Assembly: GCA_002712845.1 (NCBI GenBank)
Contig: PAUV01000014.1
Span: 4,955 to 13,866, forward strand
DNA length: 8,912 nt
Source of the DNA: Rhodopirellula sp.
Lineage (GTDB): Bacteria; Planctomycetota; Planctomycetia; Pirellulales; Pirellulaceae
Direction: 5' to 3'
The translations under genes were made by a program, and so were the position numbers. The notes beneath the pieces were generated by a model. It did no database searches, was not told the DNA's origin, and worked only from the letters and a program-made list of their open reading frames with translations. This document shows, one piece after another, positions 1-7,294 of this stretch; positions within the stretch are counted from its first letter, which is position 1; each line of letters opens with the position of its first letter.

Positions 1-609
1 ATGGCTGTTGAAGCGCGGACGCAGGCGTTGACCCATGTCGGGGTCGCCATTGCGTGGGGGCTGGTTGTGATGATCATGATTTATGCCGTTGGCGGTATCA
101 GTGGGGCGCATATGAATCCAGCCGTGACCATTGGCTTTGCGACTCTCGGACGCCTGCCCGTGAAAGATGCGTTGGGGTACGTACCATCGCAATGCCTGGG
201 GGCGTTGGCTGGTGCGATCGCCATTCGGGCGACTTTAGGAGTTGATCAATCCATGTTGGGCAGCACGAATGTTCAGTTGGATCTGGGACTGACTGCCGGA
301 CTAATCATCGAGTTTGGTTTGACGTTCATCCTGATGTTCGTCGTGATCGGAGTCTCCACTGGTGCCAAGGAAGAAACCATCACTGCTGCCTTGGCTGTCG
401 GGTCGACCATTGCCCTGGCCGCAATGGTAGCTGGGCCGTTGACCAAAGCCTCAATGAATCCAGCCCGTAGTCTCGGGCCTGCGGTGATCGCTGGCGATGT
501 CAGCGAGTTGTGGCTGTACTGCATCGGACCGATCGCCGGCGCTATCGCTGGGGGCTTTACAGCACAGGCGTTGCACGCTGGGCGAAACCAAACGATTGAT
601 GACACCTGA
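1..609 (+). CDS. Aquaporin / MIP-family channel, nodulin-26-like, 5'-truncated by window edge
   Basis: Membrane channel for water or small uncharged solutes (major intrinsic protein family). The visible 202 residues hold both half-helix signatures: GAHMNPAVT, with NPA at residues 39-41, and KASMNPARS, with NPA at 153-155 followed by the pore arginine R156. About five hydrophobic helices are present. The first helix that normally precedes the first NPA by about 60 residues is missing, so the ATG at position 1 is probably an internal Met and the true start lies upstream of the window. Spacing from the NPA motifs puts W19, A141, A150 and R156 at the aromatic/arginine filter. W-x-A-R resembles plant NIP channels (W-V-A-R) more than AqpZ (F-H-T-R) or GlpF (W-G-F-R). 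The run from AVGSTI through the second NPA to SLGPA also reads like NIPs. Bacterial NIP-like channels are known from arsenic-resistance loci, but the upstream neighbours are not visible. Substrate unknown. The stop is TGA at 607-609. Confidence 0.93.
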   Translation: MAVEARTQALTHVGVAIAWGLVVMIMIYAVGGISGAHMNPAVTIGFATLGRLPVKDALGYVPSQCLGALAGAIAIRATLGVDQSMLGSTNVQLDLGLTAGLIIEFGLTFILMFVVIGVSTGAKEETITAALAVGSTIALAAMVAGPLTKASMNPARSLGPAVIAGDVSELWLYCIGPIAGAIAGGFTAQALHAGRNQTIDDT

Positions 610-635
610 TTTGATTCGGCTCAGGCCAGCCACCC

Positions 636-3053
636 TCACTTCACCAGTCGCCAGCAGCGGTGAATTCTTCGGTTTCGATAATCTTCGGGAACGGTCTGCT
701 TGGAAATCTCGTGAATCTCTTTTAGTGGCAATGCCGTTTCATCAAATTTGAAACGCCGGAAATTTGTTGAGAAATAGATCACTCCGCCAGACTTCACCAA
801 CGGTAGCAGTTCACCGATCAATGGGATCGCATCCTTCTGCACGTTCCAGTCGTTCTCTGTCCGTTTGCTGTTGGAAAACGTGGGGGGGTCCAACACGACG
901 AGATCGTAGGTTTCGACTTGTGGCTCTTCACGGATAAATTGAGCGACATCGTTGGCCACAAAGCGGTGTTGATTGCCCTTGAAACCATTGAGCCGCATGT
1001 TCTCCCACGCCCAGTCAAGATATGCCTTGGATAGATCGACTGTTGTCGTTTGTTGGGCACCGCCAGCCGCCGCGTAAACGCTGAAAGAACCGGTGTAGGC
1101 AAACAGGTTCAAAAAGTTTGTGCCGCTTGCAATGTCCTTGACCATTTGCCGCGTCACCCGATGGTCCAGAAACAATCCTGTGTCGACGTAATCCCTGAGA
1201 TTGACGAGGAACTTCAGGCCGCCCTCGTGAATCTCCATCCGTTCGTTGGTCTGGGCCACCTTTTGGTGTTGTGTCTTGCCCCGTTGGCGTAAACGACTTT
1301 TGAAGTGCACGTGTGTGGGAGGAATATCGAGAGTCGCACCCGCAGTTTGAACCATCAGGTCCAGCCAGTTGGCGTGTTGAGCAGGATCGCGGTCGTGTGG
1401 ACGTTCGTATTCAGTGATGTGAAGTTGATCTTCGTACCGATCAACGATCAGGGGGATTTCGGGTACATCACGTTCGTAAAGACGAAAACAGGTGATGCCA
1501 CGTTTTGTTGGCCAACGACGTAAGTGTTTTGCCCGCTTTTTCAGACGTGCTGCAAACAATTCCGCTTGCACATAGGCCTTGTCACCAAGGTGCCCAAAGG
1601 CAGCATCCCCTGCAGCGTGAATGTAGGGCTTCGCGGCGGGAGGGCTGTTGTCAGAGTGTGCCTTCTGAGGCACGTCTTGGCTGGTGTTCCCGGTCGCGGG
1701 AGATTCATCGACACTGCTGCTCTGTTCGACACTGCTGCTCTGTTCGACACTGCTATCTGTGACACTGCTGTTCTCATCGGCACTGCTGCTATCCTTGCTT
1801 CCCGTTTCCGGTTCCGTGTCTTCGGTTGGCCAGATGCTGGCACCACTAGCGGATGATTCTGGCGCTGGCTTCGCTTCAGGCTCTGCTGCCTCGTTTTTCT
1901 GTTCAGGACCTTTGCCAACAACCGGCTTGGGGCCTTGGTATTGGAAGTAGGTACACTCAATGCGACCGTTGTATAACTTTCGGCGGCGGTCTGCTTGCCG
2001 GCCCATGGTGTGTTCAAACGCAGGGAAGGCAGTGAGGAAGTAGTGCGACCACGTGGGTAACTTTCGCAGCACATTGGGAATGGTCTGATATAAAAACTCA
2101 AGGTCATAATCCCGACCAACACGCTGTCCGTAAGGTGGGTTTGTGATCAGGCATCCGAAACGTCTCTTGCTGGTAACCGATTCCATGGGTGCGGCTTGAA
2201 AGTGAATGTCGGCGGCGACGCCGGCCCGCTCAGCGTTTTCGCGTGCGGCTCGCAGTACCCTTGGGTCGATATCGCTACCTTGAAGTTTTTCTTCCAGCGG
2301 AGCAAGGATGGCGGCATCTGCAGACTCTCTTGCGTCCTGCCATGCTTCTGATGGAAATTCTGTCCACGCTTCACAAGCAAAGTCGCGGTCAAGTCCGGGG
2401 GCCATGTTGCGGCCGATTCGTGCTGCTTCGATGGGAATCGTGCCGCTTCCGCAGAACGGATCCAGTAACGGACGCCCACTGCGCCAGTAGCTCAGCAGCA
2501 CCATGGCCGCCGCCAGCGTTTCTTTAAGCGGTGCCTGGGAAATGTGGGTGCGATAGCCACGTCGGTGCAAACTGCGGCCTGTCGTGTCGATTGTTAACGT
2601 GGCCACATCCTTCAAAATAGCGACATCGACCTTGTATTCCGAACCTGTTTCGGGCAACTCGGTTGTCTGATGGTCGCGACGCAATGCATCGACCATGGCG
2701 CGTTTCACCGCACGCTGGCAGGCGGGCACGCTTGTGAGTGTCGATTTGATTGATCGACCCGTGACAGGAAAAGCGGCATCGCCAGGAAGCAACTCTCCCC
2801 ACGCGATCTGCTTGGTTGTCTCAAATAATGCATCGAAGTCTGCCGCTGGAAACTCGGCCACGCGAATCAGGATTCGGTCAGCTGTGCGAAGCCATAAGTT
2901 GGCTTGGCAAACCGTGGCTGCGTCTCCCTTGAAATGGATGCGTCCCGATTCGCCAATGGTCGAAGAAATGCCCATCTGCTCAAGTTCTCGACGCACCACG
3001 GCTTCCAGGCCGAAGGCACAGGCAGCGATCAAATCAAACGTCTGGTTTTTCAA
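636..3053 (-). CDS. rlmL: Fused 23S rRNA methyltransferase RlmKL (m2G2445 and m7G2069)
   Basis: Bifunctional SAM-dependent enzyme that methylates 23S rRNA at G2445 (N2, RlmL half) and G2069 (N7, RlmK half) during assembly of the large ribosomal subunit; numbering is E. coli. The product is 805 aa against about 702 in E. coli. Order: a THUMP-type RNA-binding region within about residues 1-165; the RlmL Rossmann domain with SAM motif LLDPFCGSGT (196-205) and catalytic TNPPYG (304-309); a low-complexity linker at about 374-476; then the RlmK half with NLFAYTGSFS (649-658) and LDPPTFSNSK (721-730). The start is TTG at 3051-3053. An in-frame TAG lies about 50 nt upstream with no ATG or GTG between, and the first residues (FDLIAACAFGLEAVV) already match the family's N-terminus. 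AGG lies about 7-8 nt before the TTG. The extra length is nearly all linker. The gene converges on the aquaporin gene with a 26-bp gap and no clear terminator. Confidence 0.95.
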   Translation of the reverse strand: MKNQTFDLIAACAFGLEAVVRRELEQMGISSTIGESGRIHFKGDAATVCQANLWLRTADRILIRVAEFPAADFDALFETTKQIAWGELLPGDAAFPVTGRSIKSTLTSVPACQRAVKRAMVDALRRDHQTTELPETGSEYKVDVAILKDVATLTIDTTGRSLHRRGYRTHISQAPLKETLAAAMVLLSYWRSGRPLLDPFCGSGTIPIEAARIGRNMAPGLDRDFACEAWTEFPSEAWQDARESADAAILAPLEEKLQGSDIDPRVLRAARENAERAGVAADIHFQAAPMESVTSKRRFGCLITNPPYGQRVGRDYDLEFLYQTIPNVLRKLPTWSHYFLTAFPAFEHTMGRQADRRRKLYNGRIECTYFQYQGPKPVVGKGPEQKNEAAEPEAKPAPESSASGASIWPTEDTEPETGSKDSSSADENSSVTDSSVEQSSSVEQSSSVDESPATGNTSQDVPQKAHSDNSPPAAKPYIHAAGDAAFGHLGDKAYVQAELFAARLKKRAKHLRRWPTKRGITCFRLYERDVPEIPLIVDRYEDQLHITEYERPHDRDPAQHANWLDLMVQTAGATLDIPPTHVHFKSRLRQRGKTQHQKVAQTNERMEIHEGGLKFLVNLRDYVDTGLFLDHRVTRQMVKDIASGTNFLNLFAYTGSFSVYAAAGGAQQTTTVDLSKAYLDWAWENMRLNGFKGNQHRFVANDVAQFIREEPQVETYDLVVLDPPTFSNSKRTENDWNVQKDAIPLIGELLPLVKSGGVIYFSTNFRRFKFDETALPLKEIHEISKQTVPEDYRNRRIHRCWRLVK
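1626..1934 (-). other. Low-complexity acidic/Ser-rich linker inside RlmKL
   Basis: This part of the rlmKL gene encodes about residues 374-476, between the two methyltransferase halves. It is rich in Ser, Glu, Asp, Pro, Ala and Gly and has no hydrophobic core pattern, so it is probably disordered. The E. coli protein passes from the RlmL domain to the RlmK domain with a much shorter connector, so most of the roughly 100 extra residues sit here. The segment at residues 434-449 contains a repeated SSSVEQ-like hexapeptide. The reading frame is intact through it and both catalytic domains look normal, so it is an insertion within a working gene rather than decay. Confidence 0.8.
1710..1754. repeat. 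18-bp tandem repeat (2 perfect copies plus half) within rlmKL linker
   Basis: On the plus strand the unit GACACTGCTGCTCTGTTC occurs at 1710-1727 and again, identical, at 1728-1745. A third partial copy (GACACTGCT) lies at 1746-1754, and degenerate GACACTGCT or GGCACTGCT-like copies continue to about 1790. The unit length is a multiple of three. Read on the minus strand it encodes the SSSVEQ hexapeptide repeats, so copy-number change would not break the reading frame. Confidence 0.9.
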
Positions 3054-3760
3054 CGGATTGCCTGGCTTGCAGTAGGTGGAAGCATTACGAATAACGAGTG
3101 ACTATTTTCGATCACTCGCTTCAGTTGGATTTCGGCCGTCAAGTGATTGATGGTTGAATAGACTCGCGATCGCAGCGTCGCAGCCATAATCCTCTATTAT
3201 GAAGTAGATTTGCCTCGTGCCGAACCGCAAAGCCTAGTCGATCTTGTTCATTTTCGAGAGGGGATGAATCCCGTGGCAGAGGGGGCAACCGGAGAATGGG
3301 AGTCGATCAGTCCTCATGAGTAGCTTAGGCCAAAGCGTGGGTGCCGATTCGCTGCAAGTCGGGGCGGTTGCTCGCCAGGAACGCGGAATCACCGTTTTTT
3401 CTCCTGCTTCACGAACAGTCCATGGTTCGTTCCAGCAACTCGCTGATTCACAGACTTGAAAACGCTGCCCAAACCGGATCGGAAACGGCAGTTCTGGCAG
3501 GCTCGATGTTTCGACAAAAGCACGTCGATGCGAATGTTACCCATCTTTTCTTCAATTGTCGTTGAAGAGCTGGCCGCGTGTTTTATTGCCGAGAATGGAT
3601 ACACAGTGGGGCAGTCATGCTGATGACTCGTTTGGTGCGAGTGCAGTCGCCTCGGCATTGCGAGTGTTCAGAATAAGGTGTGCCTGAGTTGACACCGTTG
3701 GTAGATTTCGCGGTGAATCGATTTTTAGAAGCCGTCTGTAGGTTTGAGATGAATTCGCAA
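3054..3760. other. Gene-poor intergenic region between rlmKL and the membrane-protein gene
   Basis: About 700 bp with no convincing gene. It lies upstream of rlmKL (minus strand) and downstream of the minus-strand membrane-protein gene, so it should hold the rlmKL promoter and the end of the other transcript, but I find no good -35/-10 pair or T-tailed terminator. Several short open frames exist on both strands (for example plus 3316-3459 and 3341-3565, minus 3389-3658). They lack known motifs and good start signals, so I do not annotate them as genes. Two small inverted repeats occur: CGAGTGA/TCACTCG (3095-3101 and 3112-3118) and CATAAT/ATTATG (3185-3190 and 3196-3201). Their role is unknown. 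Confidence 0.6.
3316..3459 (+). other. Possible short open reading frame, 47 codons (doubtful)
   Basis: An ATG at 3316-3318 opens a 47-codon frame ending in TGA at 3457-3459. Its start overlaps, within ATGAGTAG, the stop of another open frame that runs from 3162 to the TAG at 3321-3323 and has an internal ATG at 3264 preceded by GAGAGGGG. The stop-start overlap resembles translational coupling and the predicted peptides have ordinary composition. However, frames this short occur by chance, there is no recognisable domain, and third-position composition shows no clear bias. It is either a small gene, a gene remnant or chance. Confidence 0.12.
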
Positions 3761-5086
3761 TCAGCCGAATTCCAATATTCGTTCGGCGTCATCATGCTCA
3801 ACTATGTCTGTGGTCAGTGTGATCCCCATTCGGTCCGCGAGTGTACGTAATGTCTCTTGGTTGTAGCGTCGACTGAATGTCAGGTAGCATTTTTTGTCGC
3901 TACTGGTGAATTGGACTGAATTCATGATCCAGCCCAGATGGATTTTCAGGTTGGTGTCAGGTTCAAGAACGTGTTCTCGTTGTGGCAGCCACCAGCGTGT
4001 TTCCTGCAGAATCCAACCAGCGTTTTCCTCTTCACCACGTATCAGTCGGAGTCGGCTTTTTGCAGAAAATTTTCCTAGATCGGCGCGGTTGAAAACAATC
4101 AGTTCGTTATTTCGCGGTTTTGCATGGGGTGGCCAGATGCGGGCGAACACAGGGTCAAGAACCATGGTGCGATAGAACAAGGTGCGTCGATAGATCCACC
4201 TGAATAGGATCAGTGCGACGAGAAAGAATGCGAGGTTGATAATGGTGGCCAAGGTGGGACTGAAGGCGTAGATCGCCATCAAGCCAAGGCATAGTGTTTT
4301 GTTGCATAGTTCAAATACAGCATCCAAAAAAGGAACTGGTGTCAGCCATGCAAGGAATTCAAAGAAGAATTTGACGCTATTGATGACCAAAATGTTGATG
4401 ATCATTGCAACCGCGAGAAAGGTGTCGAGCCCTGCAGAGAAAATACCCATCTTTATCATCGCCACTGGCTCGTCTGCTGCCGTTTCTACGCTTGTGCTGA
4501 TTTTGATTACCAGCAGAATGATGATCACGGCGTAGGCTTCCAGTCGATCCACTGCTTGAGCAAAGGGCTTGCTGACTTTTGTAAATCGAGGAACGCTGCT
4601 GAGGATCGTCAAAGCCAGGAAAGTGATGAAAATGGTTTCGCTTCGCAACGCACCATTGCTGCCTAACATGGGGCTGCTATTAGCCCACTCGGGACCCCAT
4701 AACGAAATTGCTGACAGACATGTCACACCAAAGAAAGGCGATAAGGCAAGTGGCGTTAGTGGGCCAAGTAGCTCAGTGATTCCGGTCGTCTGAATCCAAG
4801 TCGAAGTGGTAGCAATGGCTTCAGTGTCGACTCCTTCGGTATCAAGCGGACCCAGTAGGTTCTCGATCAGATTTTGAGACTCTGCTTTCACCTCGGTGCC
4901 CGCAGTGCTTGATGAATCGTCAGTAAGCGTTGTGCCTTTGCTTTTGCTGTAGCTATCACCATCTGGGGTGGTTGCTCCGCTGTTTTCAGCGTGAATCGTT
5001 TCGGTATCCTGTGCCATTCCACCGTACTGGAAGGACGGAGGAGCGATCGCCACGAAGAAAAATAACAGACAAAGGATTCTTTTCAT
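3761..5086 (-). CDS. Unrecognised multi-pass membrane protein with signal peptide
   Basis: I do not recognise the family. The 441-aa product starts with a typical export signal: two basic residues, a hydrophobic stretch at 4-15, and a likely cleavage site after GMA at residue 25. Residues 26-100 are polar and rich in Ser, Thr, Glu and Asp, probably an extracytoplasmic low-complexity stretch. Hydrophobic segments follow at about 108-130, 150-165, 184-198, 218-247, 255-276 and 279-298. The tail from about 299 to 441 is soluble and basic, begins RRTLFYRTM, and contains the tryptophan-rich ETRWWLPQ (362-369). It shows no catalytic motif I know. The start ATG (5084-5086) lies directly before the signal peptide, with only a weak ribosome-binding site. 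The gene lies 100 bp downstream of the SGNH hydrolase gene on the same strand, so co-transcription is plausible and an envelope role is likely. Transporter, envelope-assembly factor or structural protein are all open. Confidence 0.85.
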   Translation of the reverse strand: MKRILCLLFFFVAIAPPSFQYGGMAQDTETIHAENSGATTPDGDSYSKSKGTTLTDDSSSTAGTEVKAESQNLIENLLGPLDTEGVDTEAIATTSTWIQTTGITELLGPLTPLALSPFFGVTCLSAISLWGPEWANSSPMLGSNGALRSETIFITFLALTILSSVPRFTKVSKPFAQAVDRLEAYAVIIILLVIKISTSVETAADEPVAMIKMGIFSAGLDTFLAVAMIINILVINSVKFFFEFLAWLTPVPFLDAVFELCNKTLCLGLMAIYAFSPTLATIINLAFFLVALILFRWIYRRTLFYRTMVLDPVFARIWPPHAKPRNNELIVFNRADLGKFSAKSRLRLIRGEEENAGWILQETRWWLPQREHVLEPDTNLKIHLGWIMNSVQFTSSDKKCYLTFSRRYNQETLRTLADRMGITLTTDIVEHDDAERILEFG

Positions 5087-5186
5087 TTTTATCTGCCAGT
5101 GAAAGCGTCTTGACTCAATGCCGCGAAATTGTGCTGTTTCAAACTCGCTGAACGAACAACGATTTTAGGTCATTTGCAGAGTGCTG

Positions 5187-6743
5187 TCAGTCTTGCTTTA
5201 GTTTTGGGGTTTGCCCCGCTCGCCCGGTTGCCCAGCGGCGCAGGCCTTCCAGTCGCTGTTTGCCTCGTGCGTAATAAGCCTCACCCAAGCCAGAAAGGTG
5301 TTGTTTCGATAAAGCTTGATAACGTTCTTCCAGAAGCGGTTTGTCGTGTAGGCTTGGTAATTCCGTGAATAATTCGTTCTTGATCATGCTGTCAGCGAGG
5401 GCCATTCCGAGTATCTGGTGGCCCTTGATCGAAGGATGCAGGTGATCAACAAACAACTGAGGATCTGCGATCCCATCGGGTAGCCGATTGCCATTCGCGT
5501 CACGTTCGTCGAAAAGAGTTGGCGTTAAGATAATCAGGATGTTTTCTTGTGTGGCAATGTTGACGACTGATTGCTCGATTTTGGTGGTCGCCCGCAATGG
5601 GCAGACATCAAGATCCTTTGCCAAAGTCAAATGTTCCGTGGCCATTCGGATGTCTCCCCGTTCGTAGAACAGACGCCCAGTCAGGTAGTGTGCACCGGCA
5701 TCCAATGGGTCAATGGCTAGGCATTGCTGACATGCGATTAGACGCTGAGAGGCTGGTAGTTGGTCATCTGTGGCCTTGGTCCAGTTTTGTTGCCAGTCCG
5801 TAAGTTGTTTTTCTGAAAGTTTGTTTGCCAGTTCAACTTTGAACGGCGGTGTGTTGACCAGATCACAGGTCGGCATGCAAATCCACAAAGGTATCTCGGC
5901 CTTCTTGATTTGTTTGACCATTTTCAAAAATACAGAATCAAAATGTTTCTCAACGCCGTTTCGCCATGCGGGGTCGCGACGGTATTTTTCAAGACCGCCT
6001 ACATGATCAAGTCGTGCGTCGACTTCGGTTGGCATTTGTGATGCTGGTTTTGTGTCCGGCTTGAAATGCTCCCGTAACCAGGACACAGTACGGATATTGC
6101 CTGATATGCCTGATAGCCATGTCCGAAACGGCCCCGCTTCCAGCAGGGAACCGTATTCCCGATCCTCGAGAAACTCGTTGTGTCCCGTGTACAACACAAT
6201 GGCGTCAGGTTCGTGTTTCAGTACCTCAGTGACGAGTTTGGAAACGCGATAGCTGGCGTAGGAAATGCCACCAATATTTACGACTTCGAACTTGGTGTTC
6301 GGAAACGCTGCCCGTAGACGCATCTCCAGCCAGATCGGAAAAGCAGTTTCGGTAGAAAACGGTCTTCCTTGGACTGTTGATCCACCGAGAACGAAGATTC
6401 GCTTGGTTGTGTCTTTCTTTTTGGCTGAAAACGCCGCAGGCCGAAAAAAGTTCATCCGGTGTTCAGGAATTTTCCACTCATTTGTGGATGCTTCTAATTG
6501 AAATAGCGGTTCCAGTTGTTGCAGGTCAACGTAGGGGTCGACGGCGATGTCTTGCGTTGCTTGTGGGGCGAAAACACGAAGAGCGGTTTCTAAAGCACCA
6601 AAGGGTAACAAAGCCAAACAGACAGTTGCCAATGGCATCCACCACCGACGGCGATTCGAAGAATTCGACGTGCTTGCTTCAGCTGAATCAGACGTTGCTC
6701 CAAGATCGACTTCTTGGGAACGGTTGTCGTTGGAATCCATCAT
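5187..6743 (-). CDS. Membrane-anchored SGNH/GDSL-type hydrolase with TPR-like insert
   Basis: Probable ester hydrolase or deacetylase outside the cytoplasm; substrate unknown. From the ATG at 6741-6743 the product is 518 aa. One hydrophobic segment (about 34-56) after an RRRWW basic patch predicts an N-terminal anchor. SGNH blocks follow in order: LGGST with nucleophile S122; NIGGISYASY with glycine about 158-159; YTGHNEF with N189; and DHLHP with D433 and H436, giving a complete Ser-Gly-Asn-His set. Between blocks III and V an insert of roughly 50 residues (about 330-380, including the GAHYLTGRLFYERGD stretch) resembles a tetratricopeptide repeat pair, a known arrangement in large bacterial SGNH proteins. 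The same frame extends upstream to a TTG at 6831-6833, adding 30 residues that precede the charged N-terminus and look unlike a domain. I prefer the ATG, which has GAGG 11 nt before it. A second ATG follows immediately. The gene is the likely first gene of a pair with the membrane-protein gene downstream. Confidence 0.85.
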   Translation of the reverse strand: MMDSNDNRSQEVDLGATSDSAEASTSNSSNRRRWWMPLATVCLALLPFGALETALRVFAPQATQDIAVDPYVDLQQLEPLFQLEASTNEWKIPEHRMNFFRPAAFSAKKKDTTKRIFVLGGSTVQGRPFSTETAFPIWLEMRLRAAFPNTKFEVVNIGGISYASYRVSKLVTEVLKHEPDAIVLYTGHNEFLEDREYGSLLEAGPFRTWLSGISGNIRTVSWLREHFKPDTKPASQMPTEVDARLDHVGGLEKYRRDPAWRNGVEKHFDSVFLKMVKQIKKAEIPLWICMPTCDLVNTPPFKVELANKLSEKQLTDWQQNWTKATDDQLPASQRLIACQQCLAIDPLDAGAHYLTGRLFYERGDIRMATEHLTLAKDLDVCPLRATTKIEQSVVNIATQENILIILTPTLFDERDANGNRLPDGIADPQLFVDHLHPSIKGHQILGMALADSMIKNELFTELPSLHDKPLLEERYQALSKQHLSGLGEAYYARGKQRLEGLRRWATGRAGQTPKLKQD

Positions 6744-6795
6744 GAAGTGATCAGCCTCGTTTCCAAGCTGTGTTGATTGATCGTATACGGGGCGT

Positions 6796-7014
6796 GTGTG
6801 CAGACGGCACACTTTCACAACGGCGCCTTTCAACAGGATTGGTGCAGAGGTTCATGGTGGAGGTCAGGGTCGCAGTCTGGTTGCGGTGCATCCGGTTCGG
6901 ATTTGGAAGCGTTTCGTAGGTGTTGGTCATCTGCCAGATTCGCCACTTCCAGCATACCCTGTCTCCGAACTCGAGGGCGAGTTCGTTCAAGGGCACGTCA
7001 AGTCAGCGGTCTGA
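6796..7014 (+). other. Possible small hypothetical ORF, 72 codons (doubtful)
   Basis: Open frame from a GTG to the TGA at 7012-7014. The C-terminal half (from about IWKRFVGVGHLPDSP to HVKSAV) has balanced, protein-like composition. There is no clear Shine-Dalgarno site, no recognised motif, and a competing minus-strand frame covers the same bases (6751-6996). It is a candidate small gene or gene remnant at best. Confidence 0.12.
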
Positions 7015-7210
7015 TATCTTAGGTCGGGTGGACGCGTGACGAGGTTGCACTCATTCGATGCAAACATGGCAGCGTCTCTGACCCTTGGATCGACTGGATC
7101 GCTATGCTGGACGTTTTCCAAGTGGGGCTGTCACATGACGGGTGTTTGCATGCGACGTATCCGCTGGCATCGATGGCTGTCGCAGACTTTGCTGTCTGAA
7201 GCGTGGTCTG

Positions 7211-7265
7211 TAATCTCAAGGCAGTAATCTCAAGGCAGTGATCCGAAGGCAGTGATCATCAGGGG
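7211..7265. repeat. 14-bp direct tandem repeat upstream of aroK
   Basis: TAATCTCAAGGCAG occurs at 7211-7224 and again, identical, at 7225-7238. A third copy with three substitutions (TGATCCGAAGGCAG) fills 7239-7252, and a degenerate fourth begins TGATC at 7253. The array ends about 30-40 bp before the aroK start codon, where a promoter or leader would lie. It may be a set of binding sites for a regulator or simply slippage-made noncoding repeats; the sequence does not decide. Confidence 0.85.
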
Positions 7266-7294
7266 ACTCGCTCTTTTGCCCGCTATTGCCCAAA

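Larger units (their letters stand above)
6744..7294. other. Divergent intergenic region between SGNH hydrolase and aroK
   Basis: About 550 bp from which the minus-strand hydrolase gene and plus-strand aroK diverge, so both promoters should be here, but no strong -35/-10 pair stands out. It contains an 8-bp palindrome CGTATACG (6782-6789) and, at its right end, a 14-bp tandem repeat described separately. Several open frames exist: plus 6796-7014, 72 codons from a GTG, and plus 7023-7199, open but lacking a start before an ATG at 7104. Both read as fairly ordinary protein but show no known motif or ribosome-binding site. I treat them as unproven; they could also be remnants of a decayed gene. 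Confidence 0.5.

Noticed and set aside
1541..2122. 193-codon minus-strand open frame
   Set aside because: It lies inside rlmKL in another frame, mostly across the low-complexity linker, and has no domain; the RlmKL frame carries all recognised motifs.
3095..3118. CGAGTGA/TCACTCG hairpin upstream of rlmKL, considered as a terminator or operator
   Set aside because: Short stem with a 10-nt loop and no T tract or promoter elements at fitting distance; recorded only within the intergenic entry.
3341..3565. 74-codon plus-strand frame from GTG
   Set aside because: No motif, no ribosome-binding site, overlapped by equally long frames on the other strand.
3389..3658. 89-codon minus-strand frame
   Set aside because: Composition and lack of motif or start signal fit a chance frame in noncoding DNA.
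3689..3694. TTGACA considered as a -35 box
   Set aside because: No -10-like hexamer at 16-18 nt, and it would drive transcription antisense into the membrane-protein gene.
3751..3772. GAATTCG/CGAATTC inverted repeat straddling the membrane-protein stop codon, considered as a terminator
   Set aside because: Only 7 AT-rich pairs, it includes coding bases, and no T run follows on the minus strand.
6744..6833. N-terminal extension of the SGNH hydrolase to a TTG at 6833
   Set aside because: The 30 extra residues show no signal or domain feature, and the ATG pair at 6738-6743 directly before the polar and anchor region is a better start.
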